Source: Pseudomonadota bacterium (GTDB lineage Bacteria > Desulfobacterota > Desulfovibrionia > Desulfovibrionales > Desulfovibrionaceae). Taken from it: a stretch of DNA of 20,395 nt. A program made the position numbers and the translations under genes. Of this stretch, positions 1 through 7,810 are shown one piece after another (within the stretch, counting starts at the first letter, position 1; every line of letters begins with the position of its first letter). The notes beneath the pieces were generated by a model. That model was not told the DNA's origin and made no database searches. It saw only the letters and a program-made list of their open reading frames with translations. Location of the stretch: positions 1 through 20,395 of the forward strand of contig JAEWCY010000102.1 of the NCBI GenBank assembly GCA_023390395.1, given 5' to 3'.

Positions 1-96
<96 letters not shown>

Positions 97-128
97 CCGG
101 AGGCATTTTCCTGCTCTTCCTCTCGCTC

Positions 129-2630
129 TCACTCTTTATTGCGTATCACCGATCGCGGCTTGCTGCCTTCCTGCGGCCCCAGCAGCCCGTCGCGCTCCAT
201 CTGTTCGATGAACCGGGCGGCCCGGTTGAAGCCGATGCGGAAGCGTCGCTGGATGAGCGAGATGGAGGCCTTGCCCTGCTCCATGACGAATTCCACGGCC
301 TGGGGGTAGACGGCGTCGGAGGCGGTGTCGTCGCCGCCCTCGCCGCCGAGTTCGCCGCCGTTTCCATCCGCGCCCTTCTGCCAGTCGGCGAAGTCGAGCT
401 TGTAGCTCGGCGCGGCCTGGCTCTTCCAGTGCTCGACCACGGCGGCGGTCTCCTCGTCGGAGACGAAGGCCCCGTGCATGCGCACGGTCTTGCCGCCGCT
501 GGGCTTGAACAGCATGTCGCCCCGGCCGAGGAGATATTCCGCGCCCACGGCGTCGAGGATGGTGCGCGAGTCGTGCTTGCTCGTCACCTGGAAGGCGATG
601 CGGGTGGGGAAGTTGGCCTTGATCAGCCCCGTGACCACGTCCACGCTCGGCCGCTGGGTGGCCAGGATCAGGTGGATGCCGGCGGCCCGGGCCAGCTGGG
701 CCAGGCGCACGATGCTGACCTCCACCTCCTTGGCGGCGGTCATCATGAGGTCGGCCAGTTCGTCGATGACGATGACGAGATAGGGCAGGGGTTCGAGCTC
801 CAGCAGTTCGTCCGGCCGGTTGTCGCCGAGCTTGGCGAGCTTTTCGTTGTAGCCGGCGATGTTGCGCACGCCAAGGAGCGCCATGGCCTCGTAGCGGCGG
901 TCCATCTCGGCCACGGCCCAGTCCAGGGCGGACTTGGCCATGGACGTCTCGGTCACCACCGGATGCACCAGGTGGGGCAGGTCGTTGTAGACCGAAAGCT
1001 CGATGCGCTTGGGGTCGACGAGCAGGAGCTTCACCTCGTCGGGGGTGGCCTTGTAGAGGATCGAGAGCAGGATGCCGTTGATGCACACGCTCTTGCCCGA
1101 GCCCGTCGCGCCGGCCACGAGCAGGTGGGGCATGCGGGCCAGGTCCGCCACCTGCGGCCGTCCCTGGATGTCCTTGCCGATGGCCAGGGTGATCTTGGAC
1201 GACGAGGCCCGGAAGGCCTCGGTGTCGAGGACCTCGCGGAAATAGACGGTCTGCCGCCTGGCGTTGGGGATCTCGACGCCGACCGTGTCCTTGCCGGGAA
1301 TGGGGCCCTCGATGCGCACGGCCAGGGCCTTCATGGCCAGGGCCAGGTCCACGGACAGCCCCACGATGCGGCTGATCTTGACCCCGGGCGCGGGCTTGAC
1401 CTCGAACATGGTGACCACCGGCCCCGGCACCACGCGCATGACCTCGCCCTGGATGCCGAAGTCGTTGAGGCAGGTGATGAGGCTCTCGGCCTGGCGGCGG
1501 CAGACCTCGGGCTCCACGGCCATGGCCTCGGAGGCCGGCGGCACGGCGAGCAGATCCAGGGAGGGCATCATGTCGCCGGACTTGGCCGCGGGCCTGGGCG
1601 CGGGCTTGGCCGGCTTGGGCGCGGCGGGCTTGGGCGCGGCGGCCACGGCCTGCAGCGGCGAGGGCTCCTCGGCCGGGGCCTTCTCCGCAGCCTTTTCCGG
1701 GGCCTTGGCCGGCGCGGCGGGCGCGGCCTCGCGCACCTGGTGCACGATGGCGTCGAGGAAGCGGTCCACGGCCTCGGCCGGCTCCTTGGCCGGAGCCGGG
1801 GCGGGCTTTTCCACGACCACAGGGGGCGCGGGCGGCGCGGCGGGTTCCGGCGCGGCCTTGGCCTTTTCGCGGGCCGGCCGGGCCTTTTGCTTCGGGGCCG
1901 GGGCCTCCTCGCCGTCGTCAAGCTCGAACTCGGGTTCGGGCCGGCGGCGTTCGGCCTTAGCCGGGCGTTCGCGCTCCCGGGCGGCCCGGTCGGCGGCCCG
2001 GCGCTCGCGCCAGTCGCTCCAGGCGTCGTAGGCACGCAGGCCACGTTCCCGCAGCACGGCCATGACCGGTTGCCAGAAATTGCTCCAGGTGAGGCCGAAG
2101 GTCACCTGCACGGCGGCCACCAGGGCGCAGGCCAGGAAGAAATAGGCCCCGAAAGAGCTCAAGTAGTGGTTGAAGAATTCGTACAGCGAGCGCCCCACGG
2201 CCCCGCCGCCCCGGACATTGCCCACGGACAGGCCGAAAAGGCTCCAGGGCGAGCCCAGAAAGGCGAGTACGACCAGGGACAGGGAGAAGGCCCCGGTCGT
2301 GCGCCAAAAAGGCAGGCGCAGGCTCGGGGCGAGGAGCCTCAAGCCCCGCCAGGCGATCCAGCAGGGCACCAGGTAGGCCCACACGCCGAAGGCCTCGGCG
2401 AGCAGGCCGCCTAGGTAGGCCCCGGCCAGCCCGGCCCGGTTGGCCACGCCCCGGCGGGCGGACACGGACTGGTTGAAGCCCGGGTCGCCTGCGTAATACG
2501 TGTACACGGCCACGCACAGGAAAACGGCCAGGAAGAAGGCGGCCAGGCCCACGATCTCCCGGGTGACCCGGAAGCCGCTGCGTCCGCCTTTTCCGGCGTC
2601 CTTGCCGCCATTGCGATCGGCGCTGCCCAT
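129..2630 (-). CDS. ftsK: DNA translocase FtsK
   Basis: Septal DNA pump that couples chromosome-terminus segregation and XerCD dimer resolution to division. The 833-residue length is normal for the family. Several hydrophobic membrane segments lie within residues 25-180, followed by a charged and then Ala/Pro/Lys-rich linker (about 205-350). The motor follows, with Walker A GATGSGKS at 507-514 and Walker B LVIVIDELAD at 618-627. After a Gly-rich spacer, the C-terminal winged-helix gamma domain (about 770-833, with SLIQRRFRIGFNRAARFIEQ) would read KOPS sequences and contact XerD. It is the last complete gene of the minus-strand aroQ-efp-ftsK run, 54 bases after efp. No strong Shine-Dalgarno precedes the ATG, so the start is chosen because the cytoplasmic N-terminus then leads directly into the first membrane helix. 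Confidence 0.96.
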   Translation of the reverse strand: MGSADRNGGKDAGKGGRSGFRVTREIVGLAAFFLAVFLCVAVYTYYAGDPGFNQSVSARRGVANRAGLAGAYLGGLLAEAFGVWAYLVPCWIAWRGLRLLAPSLRLPFWRTTGAFSLSLVVLAFLGSPWSLFGLSVGNVRGGGAVGRSLYEFFNHYLSSFGAYFFLACALVAAVQVTFGLTWSNFWQPVMAVLRERGLRAYDAWSDWRERRAADRAARERERPAKAERRRPEPEFELDDGEEAPAPKQKARPAREKAKAAPEPAAPPAPPVVVEKPAPAPAKEPAEAVDRFLDAIVHQVREAAPAAPAKAPEKAAEKAPAEEPSPLQAVAAAPKPAAPKPAKPAPRPAAKSGDMMPSLDLLAVPPASEAMAVEPEVCRRQAESLITCLNDFGIQGEVMRVVPGPVVTMFEVKPAPGVKISRIVGLSVDLALAMKALAVRIEGPIPGKDTVGVEIPNARRQTVYFREVLDTEAFRASSSKITLAIGKDIQGRPQVADLARMPHLLVAGATGSGKSVCINGILLSILYKATPDEVKLLLVDPKRIELSVYNDLPHLVHPVVTETSMAKSALDWAVAEMDRRYEAMALLGVRNIAGYNEKLAKLGDNRPDELLELEPLPYLVIVIDELADLMMTAAKEVEVSIVRLAQLARAAGIHLILATQRPSVDVVTGLIKANFPTRIAFQVTSKHDSRTILDAVGAEYLLGRGDMLFKPSGGKTVRMHGAFVSDEETAAVVEHWKSQAAPSYKLDFADWQKGADGNGGELGGEGGDDTASDAVYPQAVEFVMEQGKASISLIQRRFRIGFNRAARFIEQMERDGLLGPQEGSKPRSVIRNKE

Positions 2631-2684
2631 CTTCGCGCTTCAGCGGGCGATGCTAGGGTTGTTCAATGCGTCCTGCCTGGCCCG

Positions 2685-3242
2685 CTATTCCCGGCCGATG
2701 TAGCCGCCGGTGCGGGTATCCACCTTGATCCGGTCGCCGATGTTGACGAAAAGCGGCACCAGCACCGTGACCCCGGTCTCGACGATCGCCGGCTTGGTGG
2801 CGCCGCTGACCGTGTCGCCCTTGACCCCGGGCTCGGTCTCCTTGACCTCGAGGACCACCGAGGCCGGCAGGTCCACGTCCAGGGGCTGGCCCTTGTAGAG
2901 CAGCATCTTAAGCTCCATGCCGTCCTTGAGGTAGCCGCCCTTCTCGCCCATGGGCCCCACGCCCACGTGGAGCTGCTCGTAGCTCTCCATGTCCATGAAC
3001 ACGTACTCGTCGCCCTCGCGGTAGAGGTACTGCATCTCCTTGCTCTCGAGGTCGGGCTTGACCATCTTCTCGCCGGACCGGAAGGTGTTTTCCACCACCC
3101 GGCCGTTGATCATGTTCTTGAGCTTGGTGCGGATGAACGCCCCGCCCTTGCCGGGCTTGACGTGGAGGAAATCGACGATTTCATAGGGCACGCCGTCCAT
3201 CTCGATCTTGAGTCCACGGCGGAAGTCGGTGGTGGAAAGCAT
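2685..3242 (-). CDS. efp: Elongation factor P
   Basis: Binds between the ribosomal P and E sites and rescues ribosomes stalled at polyproline. The 185-residue product has the three-domain EF-P layout: an N-terminal KOW-like domain with the loop PGKGGAF, whose tip lysine is Lys32, and two OB-fold domains ending in the family-typical RIKVDTRTGGYIGR. Lys32 is the position post-translationally modified in the lysine-type EF-P group; the modifying enzyme is not in this window. The reading frame stays open far upstream, but the start is fixed at 3242 by an excellent Shine-Dalgarno, GAAGGAG, five bases before the ATG. That site overlaps the aroQ stop codon, implying translational coupling. Confidence 0.97.
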   Translation of the reverse strand: MLSTTDFRRGLKIEMDGVPYEIVDFLHVKPGKGGAFIRTKLKNMINGRVVENTFRSGEKMVKPDLESKEMQYLYREGDEYVFMDMESYEQLHVGVGPMGEKGGYLKDGMELKMLLYKGQPLDVDLPASVVLEVKETEPGVKGDTVSGATKPAIVETGVTVLVPLFVNIGDRIKVDTRTGGYIGRE

Positions 3243-3252
3243 TGGAACTCCT

Positions 3253-3726
3253 TCACATGAAGTTTGGATTGTCGGTGATGTGCCGCCACAGGGCCATGAC
3301 GGCCAGGGCGTATCCGGTGAGTCCGAATCCGGCGATGCAGCCGATGCAGTTTCTGCCGATGATGCTTTTTTGCCGAAGCGGCTCGTCGGTGCGGGCGAAG
3401 ATGTTGGAGATGTGGACCTCGACGCAAGGGATGCCGATCCAGGCCAGGCAGTCGGCCAGGGCCAGGCTGGTGTGGGTGTAGGCCCCGGCGTTGAGCACCA
3501 CGCCGTCGAGGCCGTCCTTCCAGGCCTGCTCCAGCCGGTCGATGCAGTGGCCTTCGCTGTTGGCCTGGTGGAATTGCAGCTCCAGGCTGTCAGCGTCCGG
3601 GCCGAGCATTTCCGCCACCATCTCGGGGAGGTCCTCGATGGTGCGGCGTCCGTAGATCTCGGGCTGGCGCACACCGATGAACCCGAGGTTGGGGCCGTTC
3701 AACACAAGCAGTCTGACCTTGCGCAT
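3253..3726 (-). CDS. aroQ: 3-dehydroquinate dehydratase, type II
   Basis: Shikimate-pathway enzyme that removes water from 3-dehydroquinate. The 157-residue length fits the small dodecameric type II enzymes. Visible family landmarks are NGPNLG near residues 10-15, the active-site region R20 to Y25 (R-Q-P-E-I-Y-G), N79 in NAGAYTHTS with H85, H105 in EVHISN, and the R112 region contacting substrate. These correspond to the catalytic Tyr, Asn, His and Arg of the family. The Gly at residue 15 after NL also occurs in other type II enzymes and is not a defect. First gene of the aroQ-efp-ftsK run; its stop lies inside the efp ribosome-binding site. It is divergent from engB across a 74-base gap in which no convincing promoter was seen. 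Confidence 0.95.
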   Translation of the reverse strand: MRKVRLLVLNGPNLGFIGVRQPEIYGRRTIEDLPEMVAEMLGPDADSLELQFHQANSEGHCIDRLEQAWKDGLDGVVLNAGAYTHTSLALADCLAWIGIPCVEVHISNIFARTDEPLRQKSIIGRNCIGCIAGFGLTGYALAVMALWRHITDNPNFM

Positions 3727-3800
3727 ATGCTGTCATCCTCATGGCCGGCCCGGGCGCGGCCGGCTTGACGGGGCTCTCGGAGCCGGTCACAACGCGGGAT

Positions 3801-4430
3801 ATGGATACCACGGCGCAACAAAGAACTGAACTGGACCTGGAACTGGTGACCACGGCCTACCTGTCCGGCCAGCTGCCGACGCTTCCCGCGCCGCAGATCG
3901 CCCTGGCCGGCCGCTCCAACGTCGGCAAGTCGACCCTGGTCAACTGCCTGGCCGGCCGCAAGGCCCTGGCCAAGATCAGCGCCACTCCCGGCAAGACCAG
4001 AAGCCTCAACTTCTACCAGTCCCACGCCGCCGGCTACTGCCTGGTGGACCTGCCCGGCTACGGCTACGCCCGCTGCTCCATGGAGGAGCGGGAAAAATGG
4101 GCCAAGCTCATCGAGGCCTACCTGCGCCAGACCGACCGGCTGCGGGCCGTGGCCGCCCTGGTGGACTGCCGCCTGCCCCCCCAGCGCCTGGACCTGGAGC
4201 TGGTGGACTGGCTGCGCTCCCGGCGCATTCCCCTGATATTGGTGCTGACCAAGTCCGACAAATGCAGCCAACGCGACCGGGAATCCCGGAAAAAAGAGTG
4301 GCGGGACCTGGCGCACCCCGCCTTCCCGCCTGTCCTTTTCTCCGGCAAGACCGGGCTCGGCCGGGAGGCGCTGTGCCGGGTCCTGGCCGAGGCCGCCTTC
4401 AATCCCGGGGAGACGCCTCCCGTTCCTTGA
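3801..4430 (+). CDS. engB: Ribosome biogenesis GTPase EngB/YsxC (YihA)
   Basis: TRAFAC-class GTPase needed for late large-subunit assembly. With the ATG at 3801 the product is 209 residues, normal for the family. G-motifs are in order: G1 GRSNVGKS at 37-44, G2 threonine around T62 in ATPGKTRS, G3 DLPGYG at 83-88 (the YihA-type form), G4 TKSD at 150-153, and G5 SGKTGLG at 181-187. An in-frame ATG at 3741 would add 20 low-complexity residues. The 3801 start is preferred because G1 then lies about 36 residues in, as in other EngB proteins. No strong Shine-Dalgarno precedes either start. The 3' end overlaps the small gene on the opposite strand by 32 bases. Confidence 0.94.
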   Translation: MDTTAQQRTELDLELVTTAYLSGQLPTLPAPQIALAGRSNVGKSTLVNCLAGRKALAKISATPGKTRSLNFYQSHAAGYCLVDLPGYGYARCSMEEREKWAKLIEAYLRQTDRLRAVAALVDCRLPPQRLDLELVDWLRSRRIPLILVLTKSDKCSQRDRESRKKEWRDLAHPAFPPVLFSGKTGLGREALCRVLAEAAFNPGETPPVP

Positions 4431-4590
4431 AGAAGCCGACCAGGAACTCCGCGTCCTTGGGGCTCAGATTGAAGTTCATGGCCGCCTTGTTGATCAGCGC
4501 GGGCACGGCGTCGCCGGTCAGGGCGCGCTGCTCGTCGATCCATCTGACGGCGCGCCGCAACAGCTCGCCCTGGGGCATGATGGTGGTCAT
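4399..4590 (-). CDS. Small conserved-looking hypothetical protein (63 aa)
   Basis: Function not recognised. The 63-residue product has an N-terminal amphipathic stretch (PQGELLRRAVRWIDEQRAL), a helix with NKAAMNFNLSPKDAEFLVGFF, and a charged tail; there is no signal peptide or membrane segment. It resembles, from memory, short hypothetical proteins common in Desulfovibrio genomes, which I could not check. The ATG at 4590 is chosen over an upstream TTG at 4611 because a perfect Shine-Dalgarno AAGGAGG (4595-4601) sits four bases before it. A near-consensus promoter lies just upstream. The last 32 bases overlap the end of engB convergently. The helical pattern could fit a small regulatory or DNA-associated protein, but that is only a guess. 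Confidence 0.8.
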   Translation of the reverse strand: MTTIMPQGELLRRAVRWIDEQRALTGDAVPALINKAAMNFNLSPKDAEFLVGFFKEREASPRD

Positions 4591-4613
4591 CCGGCCTCCT
4601 TGCTCAGTCAATT

Positions 4614-4642
4614 AGCATACACGAGGCCGCGCCGGCTTGCAA
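4614..4642 (-). promoter_or_regulatory. Sigma70-type promoter of the 63-aa gene
   Basis: On the minus strand a -35 TTGCAA (4637-4642) is separated by exactly 17 bases from a -10 TATGCT (4614-4619). Transcription would begin near 4607, giving a short leader of about 17 bases that contains the AAGGAGG ribosome-binding site and the ATG at 4590. Both hexamers are close to consensus and the spacing is optimal. Confidence 0.65.
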
Positions 4643-4701
4643 CTTGCCCGCCCGTGGGATAGAGCCGCCGGGACAAACCGCCCCAGGAGACCGCGCCCGT
4701 C

Positions 4702-5508
4702 ATGACCGAAACCCTCGCCGCCACCGTCCTCGGCCTCGTCGAAGGAGCCACGGAATTCCTGCCCGTCTCCTCCACCGGACACCTCATCCTGGTCGGCCAC
4801 CTCATCGGCTTCACCGGCGAGAAGGCCGACTGCTTCGACGTCGTCATCCAGCTCGGGGCCATCCTGGCCGTGGTCGTCCTTTACTGGAAGCGCTTCTGGT
4901 GGCTGGTCTCGCCCAAGCCCCTGCACGCCTTCTCGGGGCTCCGCGGCCTGTGGCTGCTGTTTCTGACCTCGCTGCCGGCGGGCATCCTGGGCTTTCTGGC
5001 CCACAAGACCATCAAGGCCCACCTGTTCGGCCCGATCACGGTGGCCATGGCCCTGGCCGTGGGCGCGCTCATGATCTTCTGGGTGGAGTCGCGCAAGGCC
5101 CGGGACCGGTTCTACACCCTCGACGAGGTGACGCCCGGGCTGGCGCTCGGCATCGGCTGCTTCCAGTGCCTGGCGCTGTGGCCGGGCTTCTCGCGCTCGG
5201 CGGCGACGATCATGGGCGGCATGCTGCTCGGGGCCAAGCGGGGACTCGCCGCCGAATATTCGTTCATCGGCTCGGTGCCGCTCATGTTCGCGGCCACGTT
5301 TTACGACTTCTACAAGAACCGGGCGCTTTTTTCCTCCGACGACCTGACCATCCTGGCCATCGGCTTCGCGGTGTCCTTCCTGTCGGCCCTGGTGGCGGTC
5401 AAGACGTTCATCGTCCTGATCAAGCACGTGTCCCTGCGGCCCTTCGCCTGGTACCGCCTGGCCCTGGCCGCGGCGGTCTTCCTGCTGTGGCCCAAGGACA
5501 TGCTGTGA
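4702..5508 (+). CDS. uppP: Undecaprenyl-diphosphatase (BacA/UppP)
   Basis: Integral membrane phosphatase that converts undecaprenyl pyrophosphate to the monophosphate, recycling the lipid carrier for peptidoglycan and surface polysaccharides; its loss sensitises cells to bacitracin. The product is 268 residues, the usual family length, almost entirely membrane helices. Both active-site signatures are intact: EGATEFLPVSSTGH at 14-27 (E14, E18, H27) and PGFSRSAAT at 161-169 (S164, R165). An AGGAGA at 4685-4690 lies 11 bases before the ATG. It is divergent from the 63-aa gene and followed after about 75 bases by tRNA-Met. Confidence 0.96.
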   Translation: MTETLAATVLGLVEGATEFLPVSSTGHLILVGHLIGFTGEKADCFDVVIQLGAILAVVVLYWKRFWWLVSPKPLHAFSGLRGLWLLFLTSLPAGILGFLAHKTIKAHLFGPITVAMALAVGALMIFWVESRKARDRFYTLDEVTPGLALGIGCFQCLALWPGFSRSAATIMGGMLLGAKRGLAAEYSFIGSVPLMFAATFYDFYKNRALFSSDDLTILAIGFAVSFLSALVAVKTFIVLIKHVSLRPFAWYRLALAAAVFLLWPKDML

Positions 5509-5528
5509 TCCTTGCGGCGAAAAAACGC

Positions 5529-5557
5529 TTGCCAGCGCAATCGGAAACGGCTACATA
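5529..5557 (+). promoter_or_regulatory. Sigma70-type promoter of tRNA-Met
   Basis: A -35 TTGCCA (5529-5534) and a -10 TACATA (5552-5557) are separated by 17 bases. The start point would be near 5564, about 20 bases upstream of the mature tRNA 5' end, which is what a stable-RNA gene needs. Confidence 0.7.
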
Positions 5558-5584
5558 CCCGTTTCCCCGCTGACGGGGTCTTCC

Positions 5585-5661
5585 GGCGAGGTAGCTCAGA
5601 CGGTTAGAGCATGCGGCTCATATCCGCAGTGTCGGGGGTTCAATTCCCTCCCTCGCTACCA
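5585..5661 (+). tRNA. tRNA-Met (CAU), elongator
   Basis: A full 77-base cloverleaf with encoded CCA. The acceptor stem GGCGAGG pairs with CCTCGCT (first pair G-U). The D-arm is GCTC/GAGC, the anticodon stem TGCGG/CCGCA encloses the loop CTCATAT with anticodon CAT, the variable loop is five bases, and the T-arm is GGGGG-TTCAATT-CCCTC. It is not the initiator: position 1 is paired and the anticodon stem lacks the three consecutive G-C pairs of fMet tRNA. CAU could also be the lysidine-modified Ile2 tRNA, but the overall form fits elongator Met better. Position 38 is T rather than the common A. It has its own promoter and terminator. Confidence 0.93.
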
Positions 5662-5669
5662 AGAACTTC

Positions 5670-5705
5670 AAGGAAACCGGGCTGATAGCCCGGTTTCCTT
5701 TTTTT
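5670..5705 (+). terminator. Intrinsic terminator after tRNA-Met
   Basis: A perfect 14-base-pair stem (arms 5670-5683 and 5687-5700, including CCGGGCT/AGCCCGG) with a three-base loop is followed by a run of T to 5705. It starts nine bases after the tRNA 3' end. Confidence 0.95.
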
Positions 5706-5757
5706 AGGCCAAGCACCGGCCCTGCCGCCGCCACGGCTTGGCCCGCCGCCGCCGTCC

Positions 5758-5786
5758 TGGACAAACGGGCCTGTCGCGACTATGAT
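5758..5786 (+). promoter_or_regulatory. Sigma70-type promoter of the SGNH hydrolase run
   Basis: A -35 TGGACA (5758-5763) and a -10 TATGAT (5781-5786), each five of six to consensus, are exactly 17 bases apart. The predicted start point (about 5793-5794) coincides with the ATG at 5794, so the message would be leaderless. The -10 element overlaps an earlier in-frame ATG at 5782, which argues against that codon being the real start. Confidence 0.7.
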
Positions 5787-5793
5787 CATAGGG

Positions 5794-6585
5794 ATGCGAC
5801 AGTTTTCGCCACGTTTCCGGCGCGCCCTCCCCTTCGCGACTTCCCTCCGCGCCCTGGCCGCCTGGGCGACGGTCGCCGTTCTGCTCTTCGCCGCCGCCGC
5901 GCCCTGCGCGGCGAGCAAGTCCAGGAAGGCCCACGACGCCCCGGCCGCCCAGCCGCCCGACACCGCCGAACTCCTGGCCCGCTCCGGCCGGGAGCCGCGC
6001 AAGATACTCCTCGTGGGCGATTCCTTCGCCCAGGGCCTGGGCCTGACCATGCCCCAATCCCTGGGCCAGAAGTGCCGCACCTCCCTATCCAACCAGGGCA
6101 AGGTCTCAAGCGGCCTCAACTCGCCCCAGTTCTACGACTGGGAAAAGGCCCTGGCCCAGTTCCTCGACGCGGAAAGGCCCGACGTGCTGGTGGTCATGCT
6201 CGGCGGCAACGACGCCAAAAACGGCCGGGGCACGCCCCAGTGGGCCCAGGACTTCACGGCCAAGGCCTCGCGGTTTTTAAGCATCGCCGCCGGCCACGGC
6301 GTGGCGGTCTACTGGGTGGGCCTGCCGCCCATGCGCGAAAAGGCCTTCAACGAGCGCGCCCGCACGGCCAACGACGCCATGCGCGCCGCCTGCGCCGCGG
6401 CCGGATCGTGCCGCTTCATCGACTCCTGGGACATCTTCGCCGACGCCTCGGGCCGGTTCTGCGCGAAAAAAATCGTGGCCGGCAAGGCCGTCTCCCTGCG
6501 GGGCAAGGACGGCGTCCATTTCACAACCGCCGGCTGCCGGCTCCTGACGGACCGCATCGTCACGGCCATGGCCGCTCCCCGCTGA
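5794..6585 (+). CDS. Exported SGNH/GDSL hydrolase, DUF459 type (paralogue 1)
   Basis: Predicted periplasmic serine esterase/lipase-fold hydrolase. From the ATG at 5794 the 263-residue product has a basic N-terminus, a hydrophobic core (about 20-36) and an Ala-rich cleavage region near residues 37-41, i.e. a Sec signal peptide. The SGNH blocks are intact: GDSF with catalytic S77, the block-II-like glycine in GKVSSGL, GGND at 137-140, and DGVHFT with D239 and H242. The motif GKVSSGL followed by YDW is shared with the next gene. An ATG at 5782 is rejected because it lies in the -10 box. First of three tandem paralogues. Family members act on acyl groups of envelope polymers; the substrate here is unknown. 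Confidence 0.9.
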   Translation: MRQFSPRFRRALPFATSLRALAAWATVAVLLFAAAAPCAASKSRKAHDAPAAQPPDTAELLARSGREPRKILLVGDSFAQGLGLTMPQSLGQKCRTSLSNQGKVSSGLNSPQFYDWEKALAQFLDAERPDVLVVMLGGNDAKNGRGTPQWAQDFTAKASRFLSIAAGHGVAVYWVGLPPMREKAFNERARTANDAMRAACAAAGSCRFIDSWDIFADASGRFCAKKIVAGKAVSLRGKDGVHFTTAGCRLLTDRIVTAMAAPR

Positions 6586-6637
6586 CCCCGGCGACCCCGG
6601 ATCCGCATCCTCAACCACGCCAATAAAGCCACGGTCC

Positions 6638-7810
6638 ATGAGCTGGAAAAAAGCCTGTTTCGTATACGTGATCGCCCTGGCCGTGGCCGCCATGGCCAAC
6701 ATCGAGAAGGTCTCGGTGTGGGTCGACGATCATTTCGCCGACAACCTCGCCCCGGGCCTGGCCCGGCAGGTCCGTCTGGCGCGCAACCTCTGGCGCGAAT
6801 CGGGCCTGGGGCCGGCCTCCCGGGACATCGACTGCGCCCTGGCCCCCTATTTCGACGAGACCTACAAGAATTCCCTGGCCTGCCGGGAGGAGCCCAATTC
6901 CGAGGCCGAGATCCTGGCGCTCAAAAACCGCCTGGACCCCAACCAGCCGGTGCTCAAGCCCGACATCCCGGTGGACGCCGACGAACTGCTGGCCGCCCTG
7001 TCGCCGCCCCGCCCCTCCCTGGCCGCCGAGGAGGCCCAGGAAGGGATGCCCGCCGCTCCCGGCGCCGGTCCGGCCGCGCCCAAGGCCCAGGACCAGAACG
7101 GACCGAACCTGGCCCAGGCCAAGCTCACCGGCGCGAGAAAGCTCCTGGTCGTCGGCGACTCCCTGGCCATCGGCCTGTCCCTGTCGCTGCGGCGCAGCGT
7201 GGCCGAGCTGGAAAACGTCGAACTCATCGAGGAAGGCAAGGTCTCGAGCGGCCTGGCCAATCCCAAGTACTACGACTGGGGCCGGGCGCTTCGCGTCTTT
7301 CTGGACAAGTACAAGCCCGACATCGTGGTCATCATGATGGGAGCCAACGACGCCAAGTACATCAACATCAACGAGAAACCCCGCCCGGCTGGAAGCGCCA
7401 ACAAGACCTGGCCCGAAGTCTTCTCCATGCGCGTCGAAAACTTCCTGGAGGCCCTGCAGGAGCGCGGCGTGCGCAACTACTGGATCGGGCTTCCCATCAT
7501 GGGCGACGCGCCCTACGCCAAGCAGGCCGAGGTCATGAACGACATCGTCAAGGCCGAGTGCGGCCGCTTCTCCATCAGCCGCTACCTGGACACCTGGTCG
7601 CTTCTGGCCGACGACCAGGGCAACTACTCGACCTTTCTGCCCAACGAAAAGGGCGTGAAGATCAAGGTCCGCGCCAACGACAAGGTCCATTTCACGGTCG
7701 CCGGCGGCGACATCCTGGCCCAGTCGTTCCTGACCACCCTGGCCAAGGATGTGGAGCTGCGGCGCAAAACTTCGGATGCCTCCCATGGTTCCGCGCCCCG
7801 CGCCCAGTAG
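6638..7810 (+). CDS. Membrane-anchored SGNH hydrolase, DUF459 type (paralogue 2)
   Basis: 390 residues. A short cytoplasmic start (MSWKK) leads into one hydrophobic segment at about 6-20 with no obvious cleavage site, so it is probably an N-terminal anchor. Residues 21-160 form an extra region ending in an Ala/Pro-rich linker, then the hydrolase domain follows: GDSL-like GDS at 173-175 with catalytic S175, GKVSSGLANP with YYDW, GAND at 235-238, and DKVHFT with D348 and H351. All catalytic and oxyanion residues are present. It follows paralogue 1 by 52 bases without a visible terminator and overlaps paralogue 3, so the three are likely co-transcribed. No clear Shine-Dalgarno was seen before the ATG. 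Confidence 0.9.
   Translation: MSWKKACFVYVIALAVAAMANIEKVSVWVDDHFADNLAPGLARQVRLARNLWRESGLGPASRDIDCALAPYFDETYKNSLACREEPNSEAEILALKNRLDPNQPVLKPDIPVDADELLAALSPPRPSLAAEEAQEGMPAAPGAGPAAPKAQDQNGPNLAQAKLTGARKLLVVGDSLAIGLSLSLRRSVAELENVELIEEGKVSSGLANPKYYDWGRALRVFLDKYKPDIVVIMMGANDAKYININEKPRPAGSANKTWPEVFSMRVENFLEALQERGVRNYWIGLPIMGDAPYAKQAEVMNDIVKAECGRFSISRYLDTWSLLADDQGNYSTFLPNEKGVKIKVRANDKVHFTVAGGDILAQSFLTTLAKDVELRRKTSDASHGSAPRAQ

Noticed and set aside
429..2414. Long open frame on the plus strand (661 codons), rich in His, Gly and Leu
   Set aside because: It is entirely antisense to ftsK, which has full family motifs; its composition is what high-GC reverse-complement frames give.
3243..3674. N-terminal extension of elongation factor P
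   Set aside because: The extra 144 codons overlap aroQ in another frame and have low-complexity Ser/Thr/Pro composition; the perfect Shine-Dalgarno sits at the 3242 ATG.
3765..3793. TTGACG followed 17 bases later by CACAAC as a promoter for engB
   Set aside because: The -10 match is only three of six, and the implied start would be right at the ATG; not strong enough to annotate.
5707..5743. Inverted repeat GGCCAAGC / GCTTGGCC after the tRNA terminator
   Set aside because: Eight-base arms with a 21-base loop in GC-rich DNA are weak; no function could be assigned.
5585..5750. tRNA gene as the attachment site of an integrated island
   Set aside because: No integrase and no repeat of the tRNA 3' end were seen; the tRNA is followed by its own terminator and chromosomal-style genes.
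5782..5793. ATG at 5782 as the start of SGNH paralogue 1
   Set aside because: It lies within the predicted -10 element, and the signal peptide reads well from 5794.
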